From CALCMJ01 sp964475415 (GTDB lineage Bacteria > Bacteroidota > Bacteroidia > Chitinophagales > Saprospiraceae), in the NCBI GenBank assembly GCA_964475415.1, contig CAYYWZ010000050.1, positions 1 to 30,235 on the forward strand: a stretch of DNA of 30,235 nt, read 5' to 3'. The position numbers were made by a program, and so were the translations under genes. Shown one piece after another: positions 8,281 to 16,068 of the stretch. The notes beneath the pieces were generated by a model, which worked only from the letters and a program-made list of their open reading frames with translations, did not search any database and was not told the DNA's origin. The stretch's first letter is position 1; each line of letters starts with the position of its first letter.

Positions 8281-9894
8281 TTATACACTTTTAAAATTTA
8301 TGATTTTTTTCATATAAGTATTAAGTTCTTCTTTTACTTCGGGAAATAGAAATAGAAGACCGATCATATTAGGAAATACAAGTGCTAGTATCATCGCATC
8401 TGAAAATTTGATTACAGCATCTAAGGTAACTGCAGATCCTAATATGGTGAAACTTAGAAATAATATCTTGTAGATAAGATCAGATCGTTTGCCGCGGCCA
8501 AATAAATATTTCCAAGATTGTATGCCATAATATGACCAAGAAATAATAGTAGAAAGTGCAAACAATACTACTGCAATAACCAGTACATAGGAAAAACCAG
8601 GAATAGCGTGATCAAAAGCCATGGAAGTTATATTTACACCACCAATTCTTTCTTGGCTGCCACTAAGTAGCGCTTCATTATTGATGACATCACCATAGAC
8701 AAATATATTATCTACATTAAACATGACAATTACAATTGCTGTCATTGTACAAATAAGTACGGTATCTATAAATGGTTCTAGTAATGCAACTAGACCTTCA
8801 GAAGCTGGATGTTTAGTTCTTACTGCTGAGTGTGCAATAGCTGCTGAACCAGCTCCAGCCTCATTAGAAAAAGCTGCTCTTCTAAATCCCTGGATGATAA
8901 CAGAAACGACGCCTCCTGTAATACCAGCAATAGGAGTAAAGGCTTCATAAAAAATTGTCTTTAGAGCCATTGTAGCTGAAGGTAGATTAGAAATAATAAT
9001 AAAGAGTGCAGCACCAACATAAATTACTGCCATAAGGGGAACAATTTTTTCAGTCACTTTAGCTATCCTTTTGATACCACCAATTATGACTATGCCTACG
9101 ATAAGAGCTAGAATGATTCCTATTATGGTTCCGGCTGATTCTCCCTGGATTCCAAATCTGCTTATAATCTGGGCAGCTGCTTGATTAGACTGGAATGCAT
9201 TACCACCTCCAATAGAGGCACCAACACAAAGGAGTGCAAAGAGTATGCTTAGTGCTTTACCGATATTCTTTTTACCTCTAGCAGCAAATCCTTTTGATAA
9301 GTAATACATAGGTCCACCGAAAACATTTCCCTCTTCATCTATCTCTCGATATTTGACGCCAAGTGTACATTCTACAAATTTAGAACTCATGCCTAGTAAT
9401 CCCGCTAAGATCATCCAGAAAGTTGCGCCAGGGCCTCCTATACTTATGGCTACAGCGACCATAGAAATATTGCCTAGCCCAACTGTTCCAGAAACTGCAG
9501 TAGCTAATGCTTGGAAATGATTTACTTCACCTTCTTGACTTTCATTTTTTATTGTATCCTTTATATCTCCGTCAATAAATATATCTGATCTAGCTTCTGA
9601 ATTGACTTGTTCTAGATCATCATATTTTCCTCTGACAACTGCAATAGATGTAAAGAAGTATCTAATATTGACAAATCTAAAATAAAGAGTAAAGAAACTT
9701 GCCCCTGCTATAAGTAATATTAATACTATAGGAATTTCAAAATTACCGAAGGGGATGGATGTAAAAATTAGATTTTCCCAGGCAATAGCAATTGGCATAA
9801 ATGCATCATTTATTTTATCATCAAGTCCTTGCTTAGCAAACATAGATAATGAGTAGAACACAATAAAGAATGCAATAAGTATCAATTTTTTCAT
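8281..9894 (-). CDS. Alanine/glycine:sodium symporter, AGCS family
   Basis: 537 aa from ATG 9894; the frame also opens at a GTG two codons earlier (9900), less likely. Around eleven hydrophobic segments plus an N-terminal signal-like stretch. The AGCS family pattern is clear: AVSGTVGLGNISMVAVAISI, GGPGATFWMILAGLLGMSSK, FQSNQAAAQ, and the signature NEAGAGSAAIAHSA followed by LVALLEPFIDTVLICTMTA. These inner-membrane carriers take up alanine, glycine or related small neutral amino acids with sodium (or proton). The loop at about residues 95-120 is acidic and longer than in short relatives. The preceding 186 nt hold inverted repeats (see 9951-9999) that could be leader structure. No terminator lies between this gene and the convergent one at 6718. 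Confidence 0.93.
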   Translation of the reverse strand: MKKLILIAFFIVFYSLSMFAKQGLDDKINDAFMPIAIAWENLIFTSIPFGNFEIPIVLILLIAGASFFTLYFRFVNIRYFFTSIAVVRGKYDDLEQVNSEARSDIFIDGDIKDTIKNESQEGEVNHFQALATAVSGTVGLGNISMVAVAISIGGPGATFWMILAGLLGMSSKFVECTLGVKYREIDEEGNVFGGPMYYLSKGFAARGKKNIGKALSILFALLCVGASIGGGNAFQSNQAAAQIISRFGIQGESAGTIIGIILALIVGIVIIGGIKRIAKVTEKIVPLMAVIYVGAALFIIISNLPSATMALKTIFYEAFTPIAGITGGVVSVIIQGFRRAAFSNEAGAGSAAIAHSAVRTKHPASEGLVALLEPFIDTVLICTMTAIVIVMFNVDNIFVYGDVINNEALLSGSQERIGGVNITSMAFDHAIPGFSYVLVIAVVLFALSTIISWSYYGIQSWKYLFGRGKRSDLIYKILFLSFTILGSAVTLDAVIKFSDAMILALVFPNMIGLLFLFPEVKEELNTYMKKIINFKSV

Positions 9895-9950
9895 AATCAC
9901 GACTTCTTTTTGTATGAAATCAAATTTGATATAAAATCATGATAATCAGG

Positions 9951-9999
9951 CTGTTTATCGGAAACAGATAAATAATGTCAGTAGATTTTACTACTGACA
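9951..9999 (-). promoter_or_regulatory. Inverted repeats in the leader of the AGCS gene
   Basis: TGTCAGTAG (9976-9984) and CTACTGACA (9991-9999) form a perfect 9-bp stem with a 6-nt loop. Next to it CTGTTT (9951-9956) pairs with AAACAG (9962-9967), or alternatively TTTATC (9954-9959) with GATAAA (9967-9972); these two stems exclude each other. On the minus strand this lies between the unknown membrane protein's stop (10081) and the symporter start (9894). It may be a terminator for the upstream gene, an operator, or leader structure. No strong T-run follows. No known riboswitch class is recognised. Confidence 0.35.
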
Positions 10000-10080
10000 A
10001 CTATAGATTTCTAATAGATTAAGCTTGATTTTGTGGGAGCAGAAGATCTATGCTGGTTTTACTTGGATACTATCTCGAAT

Positions 10081-11244
10081 CTAAATATCTGACAATACAA
10101 TATTGCTCTCAGGAATAGCTAATCTGATTTTGCGTTCTCTTTTTTGAGACATTTCGAAAAGAGATTCTTTTAAGGGATCAGCATGGTTATTTTTACTCCA
10201 TGAATCTTTGCCAAAGATGCCATCTAATAATGCATTTAGTAATCTCTTGATTTGGTTATGATCATTAACATCATAAACTTTATTATTTGGGCCATTCTTA
10301 GGTTTTATCTCTAACCAGTCATGTGGTTTAATTTTTCGTGTTGCTACAAATTTGTGTAAAATGTCATAGTTACTTCTACTTAATTCGATGGTCTTTTGGG
10401 CGCCAGGAAAACCTTGTAGTATGCATTGATTTGTTATCGATCCATTCGAATTTATTTGTTTGAGTTCTAGAAAAATCTGATTGGCAGGTGGAATAATATT
10501 TTCTGATAATTCTTTAACCCAGCTTAAGGCTAAAGAAAAGAAAATCATAATTAGACAGGTTTTAAATATTGCTGAGAATAAGATCATATCAACAGGTGAT
10601 CCTATAATTTTATAAAGTTGAGCTACTAGTGTGATAATAATACATATTACAGAAAGCCAAGCGAGCATAGGAAGTCTTCTTCTAATGAAAGAAGTAAAAA
10701 GTATGTAGACTAGAAATATCAACGTCAGTATCGCATAATAAACATCTAATTCATTTATCAGAGCAATATTTTTTCCTGATATAATTTTACTTAATGTTGG
10801 AAGTAGTGAAAATAAAAAGGGGAGACCAATTATGATTATCCAGTATTTCGATTTTACTATATCTTCTAATTTTCCAGGAATATATTTAAACCATGGAAGA
10901 GCTAATAAAATGAAAAGACTATTAAAAAGAGAAAATATACTTCTCCAACCATTTAGCAGAAATTGGTATTGAGGAATAAAAATAGTATTATCTAAAGGAT
11001 TAACTTCATTAACTATTAGGTAGGTTATTTTGTCTGAGATTAGTATTTCTGCAATACCCGAAAAACACCAACATAGAATGGATAGCGCTAGCCACACTTG
11101 TCCATAATCTTTTTTCTTTTTACCGATATGGTACCATATAGACATAAGCCCTAGAAAAGCGAACAAACATACAACTACCTCCCACCATCCGTAAAATGAT
11201 AATAACTGCTGGTCTACTAGAAGTTCTTGAGTCTCTTGGTCCAT
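10081..11244 (-). CDS. Seven-helix membrane protein with C-terminal cytosolic domain, family not recognised
   Basis: 387 aa. Seven hydrophobic helices can be placed at about 18-40, 49-70, 97-119, 134-152, 167-187, 191-213 and 218-242. KKKK (42-45) after helix 1 and RRR (188-190) after helix 5 put those loops in the cytosol, so the N-terminus is outside and the roughly 145-residue tail (243-387) is inside. The tail starts ELSENIIPPANQIFLELKQ and is polar, with many basic residues and IELSRSNYDILHKFVATRK in its middle. This layout resembles a sensor or receptor with an output domain, but I see no kinase, cyclase, HTH or other named motif. The ATG at 11244 begins MDQETQELL, without a signal peptide. 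Its promoter region contains the 12-nt repeats and the assembly gap. Confidence 0.75.
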   Translation of the reverse strand: MDQETQELLVDQQLLSFYGWWEVVVCLFAFLGLMSIWYHIGKKKKDYGQVWLALSILCWCFSGIAEILISDKITYLIVNEVNPLDNTIFIPQYQFLLNGWRSIFSLFNSLFILLALPWFKYIPGKLEDIVKSKYWIIIIGLPFLFSLLPTLSKIISGKNIALINELDVYYAILTLIFLVYILFTSFIRRRLPMLAWLSVICIIITLVAQLYKIIGSPVDMILFSAIFKTCLIMIFFSLALSWVKELSENIIPPANQIFLELKQINSNGSITNQCILQGFPGAQKTIELSRSNYDILHKFVATRKIKPHDWLEIKPKNGPNNKVYDVNDHNQIKRLLNALLDGIFGKDSWSKNNHADPLKESLFEMSQKRERKIRLAIPESNIVLSDI

Positions 11245-11264
11245 CTATGAAGACTAAAATAATA

Positions 11265-11297
11265 AATTACCTATACAATTATCTATACAATTACCTA
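11265..11297. repeat. 12-nt direct repeats next to the assembly gap
   Basis: AATTACCTATAC (11265-11276), AATTATCTATAC (11277-11288) and the first nine bases of a third unit, AATTACCTA (11289-11297), stand head to tail. The second unit and the partial third recur after the N run at 11432-11452. A short tandem array of this kind can vary in copy number, stall assembly, and shift promoter spacing of the genes on either side (starts at 11244 on minus and 11649 on plus). Confidence 0.6.
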
Positions 11298-11486
11298 GGA
11301 ATATTTCTCAAGGATTATAAAACTCATGGAGNNNNNNNNNNNNNNNNNNNNNNNNNNNNNNNNNNNNNNNNNNNNNNNNNNNNNNNNNNNNNNNNNNNNN
11401 NNNNNNNNNNNNNNNNNNNNNNNNNNNNNNNAATTATCTATACAATTACCTAGGAATATTTCTCAAGGATTATAAAACTCATGGAG
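11277..11486. other. Assembly gap of 100 N with identical 55-nt flanks
   Basis: Bases 11332-11431 are exactly 100 N, a conventional placeholder for unknown distance. The 55 bases directly before it (11277-11331) are identical to the 55 directly after it (11432-11486). Two contig ends that share exactly 55 bases are what a de Bruijn assembler with k = 55 leaves behind, so the true sequence may simply be continuous through one copy. A real tandem duplication, or extra copies of the 12-nt unit, cannot be excluded. Confidence 0.85.
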
Positions 11487-11648
11487 AATCTATTTTGTAA
11501 ATCCTTAATTAATAGAAGATAGAGATTCTTTGATCTTGTGTTTTTGTTATTTTATCTAGAATCAAGAAACTTATGAATTAAGTCATCCTACAATATGTAT
11601 TACTTATAGAAAACTTAATTATTAACAATCGACAAAAACTCAACTATT
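11487..11648. other. AT-rich non-coding stretch before the AIM24 gene
   Basis: Together with 11245-11331 this is the divergent intergenic region between the seven-helix protein and the AIM24-like gene. It should contain both promoters, but I find no full TAnnTTTG box; only TATTTTG at 11491-11497, far from the start. No open frame of note and no RNA gene recognised. Confidence 0.4.
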
Positions 11649-12452
11649 ATGAATGCTCATGAAATAGACTATGAAATTTTCGGAGAAGAAATGCAATTTG
11701 TAGAAATAGAATTAGATCCTGACGAAACAGTAATTGCTGAACCTGGCAGTTTCCTTATGATGGATGAAGATATAGAAATGCAAACAATTTTTGGCGATGG
11801 ATCAGAACAAGACAAAGGTGTCATGGGAAAAATATTTGGCGCTGGTAAAAGATTGATTACTGGCGAGAAAATATTCATGACTGCATTTACACATGAAGGA
11901 GACGAGAAAGCAAAAGTTTCATTCGCTAGTCCCTATCCTGGAAAAATAATACCACTAGACTTATCAACATTAGGTAATAAAGTTATCTGCCAAAAGGATG
12001 CTTTTCTGTGTGCCGCAAAAGGTGCAACAGTAGGCATAGAATTTTCTAAAAAAATGGGTAGAGGTTTTTTTGGAGGTGAGGGTTTTATTATGCAGAAAAT
12101 AGAAGGAGATGGTATGGCATTTTTACATGCTGGTGGATACATAGTTGAACGAGATCTTAGACCGGGTGAATTTCTTAGAGTAGATACGGGGTGTCTAGTT
12201 GGATTTACGAAGGATGTTGATTATGATATAAAATTTGTAGGAGGCATCAAGAATACCATATTTGGTGGAGAAGGTTTGTTTTTTGCTACCCTGATAGGTC
12301 CTGGAAAGGTATGGATACAAACGCTTCCCATAAGTAGACTTGCTGATCGTATAATGTCAAATACAAAAGGCTATTTCGGCAAAGGAAAAGGTGAGGGTAG
12401 TGTGCTAGGTGGACTAGGAGACCTCTTAGATGGAGATGGATTTCCATTTTAA
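11649..12452 (+). CDS. AIM24 / TIGR00266 family protein
   Basis: 267 aa, cytosolic by sequence. The glycine-rich beta-strand pattern of the AIM24 (TIGR00266) family is evident: EPGSFLMMDEDIEMQTIFGD (about 36-55), GKIIPLDLS, CQKDAFLCAAKGATVGIEF, GGEGFIMQKIEGDGMAFLHAGG, LRVDTGCLVGF, and FVGGIKNTIFGGEGLFFATLIGPG. Fungal AIM24 affects mitochondrial inner-membrane organisation; bacterial members form beta-helical trimers of uncertain role. The cluster of GGEG turns and the C-terminal Gly-rich tail are usual for the family. The gene stands alone, ending at a convergent hairpin terminator shared with the PL7 remnant. Confidence 0.9.
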   Translation: MNAHEIDYEIFGEEMQFVEIELDPDETVIAEPGSFLMMDEDIEMQTIFGDGSEQDKGVMGKIFGAGKRLITGEKIFMTAFTHEGDEKAKVSFASPYPGKIIPLDLSTLGNKVICQKDAFLCAAKGATVGIEFSKKMGRGFFGGEGFIMQKIEGDGMAFLHAGGYIVERDLRPGEFLRVDTGCLVGFTKDVDYDIKFVGGIKNTIFGGEGLFFATLIGPGKVWIQTLPISRLADRIMSNTKGYFGKGKGEGSVLGGLGDLLDGDGFPF

Positions 12453-12507
12453 TATTGGTGTATATTATCTTAGTAATTGAAATGTAATTTACCTAAGACA
12501 CTCTATG

Positions 12508-12543
12508 AAGTTAAGGCTTGAATTTTTACCAAAGCCTTAACTT
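12508..12543. terminator. Hairpin between convergent AIM24 gene and PL7 remnant
   Basis: AAGTTAAGGCTT (12508-12519) and AAGCCTTAACTT (12532-12543) form a perfect 12-bp stem around a 12-nt loop. It lies 56 nt after the AIM24 stop and 19 nt beyond the stop of the minus-strand PL7 remnant. Tails are only moderately T-rich on either strand, but position and stem quality support a bidirectional terminator. Confidence 0.65.
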
Positions 12544-12561
12544 TACTGATAAATTTGTTTC

Positions 12562-13141
12562 TCAATAAACTATGGTCAACTCTCCTGATCTAGTTATTTC
12601 TTGATTGTTTTCATCTCTGAAGTTAAATAGAATTGGGGGAGCGTTAGCATCTTTCTGACCGATAAGGGCTTGTTGTTCTTTTGTTAGTCTACCATGTATC
12701 TGAGCTACAATAATTTTATGACCTCTGCCTTTAGCATCTTTAGTGACTTCAGGTACTGACATGGTAACTTTCATATAACCTCCATCAGGAAATGTCCAAT
12801 TGACATCGTTTTTACCAGGAACCATTTGTTCTCTTAACTCAGATCTAGAGTACTTTGAGTTTGCAGTTGATGAAGAAGGATATGCTTCGAATACTATAGA
12901 ACCATCAGTACTGTCAGGGTACATGTATGGTTTTAGAACATCTATATTAGAATAATCAAGAATTTCAGGAGGTGATATCTCCATAGGTTTTCCGTCTGCT
13001 CTAGCTTTTGGTATAGTCACTTTCCAGTGACTCAGATCTACATTGGGAGCGGATAGGTCCAGAAGATTTAACTAACTTAGTTGTACTACAACTGCTTGTA
13101 AACAATCCCAATATAAGGAGTAAAATAGAATTATATTTCAT
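12562..13141 (-). pseudogene. PL7 alginate lyase lipoprotein, frameshifted and C-terminally truncated
   Basis: From ATG 13141 a lipoprotein signal peptide is read (MKYNSILLLILGLFTSSC, lipid-acceptor C18, then STTKLVKSSG). That frame ends at a stop near 13004. The PL7 domain continues in the next frame, which is open from about 13071: APNVDLSHWKVTIPKA, then SRSELREQM and IIVAQIHG. RSELR and QIH are two of the three conserved PL7 motifs (substrate cleft and catalytic His). The third, YFKAGxYxQ with the catalytic Tyr, and roughly 80 C-terminal residues are missing; the frame stops at GELTIVY just before the hairpin at 12508-12543. So one net base change breaks the start and a deletion removes the end. 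PL7 enzymes cleave alginate by beta-elimination. The 152-aa frame beginning at GTG 13020 is the intact piece. The frameshift might be a sequencing error; the truncation is harder to explain that way. Confidence 0.8.
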
Positions 13142-13175
13142 TAAGTATCGTTTGTGTTTGTACTAAAATTATCAA

Positions 13176-14984
13176 TTATGAATAGATAGACTCTATGTCT
13201 TTCTGACACTTCTCAGTAATGACTCTTCTCTTTAGTTTCATGGTTGGCGTTAACTCTGCCTCACTACCATCAGTTTTACTTGGCTCCCATGGACTAGGAA
13301 TAAGACAGAATTTTTTTATCTGCTCTATATGGCTAAATTCCGGATTGTATTTATCTATGATTTGCTGATATCGGCTGATAACCTGAGGGTTGGCTATAAT
13401 TTCTTGTAATGAGGTCCATGAGATATTGTTTTCTTTACACCAGTTTTTTAGAGCAGGTTCAGAAGGAACAATAAGGGCAGAAACGAATTTCATTTTGTCG
13501 CCGACAACCATCATTTGTTCTATTAGAAAATCTTCTTTCATTCTATTCTCTATAGGAGCAGGGGCAACATATTTACCTCCAGAAGTTTTTAGAAGTTCTT
13601 TTTTACGATCTGTTATCTTCAGGTAAACAATACCTGAGTCACCTTTTACAAGTTTGCCTATGTCACCTGTTCTAAAATACTTCTTACCGTTTATTTCAGT
13701 GAATACTTGAGCATTTATTTCAGGCTTTTTGTAATAACCTAACATGATATTCGGGCCATGTGCTAATATTTCTCCTTCTTCAGGACGGTAGTCACCACTC
13801 TCAGTATCTATAAGTATTTCTACACCTTTAAGAAGTGGGCCTACAGTTCCTAGCATAGCACCTCCTTTTTCTAAGGTATTTACTGTAAGTGTAGGAGAGG
13901 TTTCAGTTAGTCCATATCCTTCTCTTATAGGTATTCCAGCTGCGCAAAAAACCTGCATGATTTTCACAGGACAGGGTGCTGCTCCAGTTACTACTAATCT
14001 TACATTCCCGCCAAGTGCTTCTCTCCATTTGCTAAAAATAAGTTTATCTGCAATTTTCCATTTGAATGAAGGTGACTGTTCTAATTGATAATTGTCAGTT
14101 AGACTCAATGCCCAGAAAAATAGTTTTTTCTTGACGCCAGTTAGAGCAAGACCTTTATTATATATAGCTTCATATATTTTTTCTAGTAATCTAGGTACAG
14201 TAGAAAAAACAACTGGTTTTACAGCTTGCAAATCTCCATCGGGGCCGCCTAAGTTATCTGTGCCTGTAAAGTAGATAGAGACACCCTTGTACAAATAAGA
14301 GAGCGATACAGCTCTTTCAAAAATATGGCATAAAGGAAGAAAGCTTAAAGATTTTTCTCCTCTATTCGCTTCTAAGTAAGGAGATGTTTCTAGGATAACA
14401 TGCATGATGTTACGATGTGATAACATAACGCCTTTTGGTTTTCCTGTGGTACCTGATGTGTATATAATTGTTGCCAGATCTTCTGGCTTTATAGAAGATT
14501 TTATATCATCTATAATATGGGTTTCAGAACTAAATATTTCTTCCCAAAATAATCTATTGGTCTGTTTATCGAAAGTATATATTTCCTTAAGGGTGGAAAC
14601 ATTTTTCTTCGCTTCTTCTAGCTTGTCTGCTAGATCTTCCGCACCACAAAAAGCCATTTTTACCTCTGCTTCATTCAGGATGTAAACATAATCTTGTGCG
14701 CTTATAGTAGGGTATAGCGGTATATTGACTAGACCAGCCATCTGGGTGGCAAGGTCCATAATTAACCATTCTGGTCTATTCTTATATGATGATATAGCAA
14801 CTTTGTCTCCTCGTTTCAGGCCAGATTGAACAAGTCCTGCAGCAGCTGATTCTGCCATTCTTATTACTTCAGAAGTGCTATAGGATCTCCATTGGCCCTT
14901 CTCATCTTTGCCGTTTAAAGATTTTTCTAAAGGGTGTTGAGTTTGCTGATGGTAGATTAGGTCAAATAATCTTGTAGTTTTCAT
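13176..14984 (-). CDS. Long-chain acyl-CoA synthetase (AMP-forming)
   Basis: 602 aa, typical for the FadD15-like long-chain fatty acid CoA ligases. ANL-superfamily motifs: nucleotide loop IIYTSGTTGKPKGVMLS (173-189), GYGLTETSP (356-364), YFRTGDIGKL (436-445), and the hinge DRKKELLKTSGGKYVAP (459-475) before the mobile C-terminal domain. It activates a fatty acid with ATP to the acyl-AMP and then to acyl-CoA, in the cytosol or at the inner membrane, feeding beta-oxidation or lipid synthesis. It is the last functional gene of a probable three-gene unit (16776 to 13176), 76 nt after the oxidoreductase. The N-terminus MKTTRLFDLIYHQ fits relatives, so ATG 14984 is taken as start. Confidence 0.94.
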   Translation of the reverse strand: MKTTRLFDLIYHQQTQHPLEKSLNGKDEKGQWRSYSTSEVIRMAESAAAGLVQSGLKRGDKVAISSYKNRPEWLIMDLATQMAGLVNIPLYPTISAQDYVYILNEAEVKMAFCGAEDLADKLEEAKKNVSTLKEIYTFDKQTNRLFWEEIFSSETHIIDDIKSSIKPEDLATIIYTSGTTGKPKGVMLSHRNIMHVILETSPYLEANRGEKSLSFLPLCHIFERAVSLSYLYKGVSIYFTGTDNLGGPDGDLQAVKPVVFSTVPRLLEKIYEAIYNKGLALTGVKKKLFFWALSLTDNYQLEQSPSFKWKIADKLIFSKWREALGGNVRLVVTGAAPCPVKIMQVFCAAGIPIREGYGLTETSPTLTVNTLEKGGAMLGTVGPLLKGVEILIDTESGDYRPEEGEILAHGPNIMLGYYKKPEINAQVFTEINGKKYFRTGDIGKLVKGDSGIVYLKITDRKKELLKTSGGKYVAPAPIENRMKEDFLIEQMMVVGDKMKFVSALIVPSEPALKNWCKENNISWTSLQEIIANPQVISRYQQIIDKYNPEFSHIEQIKKFCLIPSPWEPSKTDGSEAELTPTMKLKRRVITEKCQKDIESIYS

Positions 14985-15060
14985 GGTGTCAGTATTTTAA
15001 TAGTTAGACCTAAAATATGAAATATAATATAGAGTAGAACAATAGCTAGTCATATTCTTT

Positions 15061-16062
15061 TTAGTCAGATATTTTCAAGACTAATTTACCTAATTTTTCT
15101 CCAGAGAATAGTCTTAAGAAGGTCGTATGGAATGATTCTATACCTTCGTAGATATCTTCTTTAGATTTGAGTTTTCCATCAGCTATCCATTGACTCATTT
15201 CTAAGGCAGCATCTTTATATCTATCAGCATAATCGAACACGACCATACCTGTCATACTTGCTCGATTTATGAGTAAGGATAGATAGTTACTAGGACCCTT
15301 TATTTTCTCTGTTACATTATATTGTGATATGGCACCGCATATTACGATTCTAGCATTTCTTCTTAGGTATACCAGTGCAGCATCTAAAATTTCACCACCT
15401 ACATTGTCAAAATAGACATCTATTCCTTTAGGACAGTGATAGGCTATTTTCTCTTTGACATTCTCATTCTTATAATCTATTGCTCCATCAAATCCTAGAT
15501 CATTAAGTAGGTAGTCGCACTTCTCTTTGCCACCTGCTATGCCTATCACTTTACATTTTTTTACTTTTGCAATTTGCCCTACGACACTTCCTACAGCGCC
15601 AGCGGCCCCTGATACAAGCACCACATCACCTTCATTTATTTTACCTACTTCTAATATCCCAAAATAAGCAGTCATACCTGGCATGCCTAAAGTGCTCAGG
15701 TATCTTGTTAAGGGGGCTATTGTATTATCGATAGGGAACCATCCTTTACCATCTGTTGTAAGATACTGTTGCACACCTCCTGTGCCTTGAACATACATAC
15801 CCTTTTTTAGAAAAGGATGCTTATTAGATTCTATAATTTCTCCTACAGAACCTGCTCTCATAACGTCATCTAATGCAACAGGCTTGATATATGATCTTAC
15901 ATCATTAATCCAGCCTCTCATAGCTGGATCTAGAGAGATATAATGTTGTTTTATGAGTACCTCACCATCAGCAGGTTCTGGAATTGTATTATGTTCTAAT
16001 CTCCATGTTTCAGCATCTGGTAAGCCTATAGCTCTTCTTGCAAGTTTGATTTGTTTATTCAT
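15061..16062 (-). CDS. NADPH-dependent oxidoreductase, MDR superfamily (CurA / prostaglandin reductase type)
   Basis: 333 aa, zinc-free medium-chain dehydrogenase. The N-terminal catalytic half carries YISLDPAMRGWIND (41-54) and GMPGMTAYFGILEVG (126-140), both characteristic of the leukotriene B4 dehydrogenase / CurA branch; the Rossmann loop is SGAAGAVGSVVG (151-162), and FDNVGGEILDAAL follows. No catalytic-zinc ligands are evident. Family members reduce the C=C bond of enones and enals with NADPH, detoxifying lipid-derived aldehydes and ketones or acting on curcumin-like compounds. It starts 6 nt after the stop of the phosphatase-fold gene and precedes the acyl-CoA synthetase, which suggests a lipid-related operon; the true substrate is unknown. 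Confidence 0.92.
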   Translation of the reverse strand: MNKQIKLARRAIGLPDAETWRLEHNTIPEPADGEVLIKQHYISLDPAMRGWINDVRSYIKPVALDDVMRAGSVGEIIESNKHPFLKKGMYVQGTGGVQQYLTTDGKGWFPIDNTIAPLTRYLSTLGMPGMTAYFGILEVGKINEGDVVLVSGAAGAVGSVVGQIAKVKKCKVIGIAGGKEKCDYLLNDLGFDGAIDYKNENVKEKIAYHCPKGIDVYFDNVGGEILDAALVYLRRNARIVICGAISQYNVTEKIKGPSNYLSLLINRASMTGMVVFDYADRYKDAALEMSQWIADGKLKSKEDIYEGIESFHTTFLRLFSGEKLGKLVLKISD

Positions 16063-16068
16063 GTCGTG

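Noticed and set aside
11196..11453. Open frame crossing the N run, on the plus strand
   Set aside because: It is open only because N codons cannot be stops, and it overlaps the start of the real minus-strand gene.
11265..11486. CRISPR array or mobile-element ends at the repeats
   Set aside because: Units are contiguous 12-mers without spacers, no cas or transposase genes are near, and the 55-nt identity is explained by contig overlap.
13018..13020. GTG 13020 as the true start of an intact small PL7-like protein
   Set aside because: It falls inside the conserved HWKVTIP strand of PL7, and a lipoprotein signal peptide for the same gene is visible just upstream in another frame, so frameshift is the better reading.
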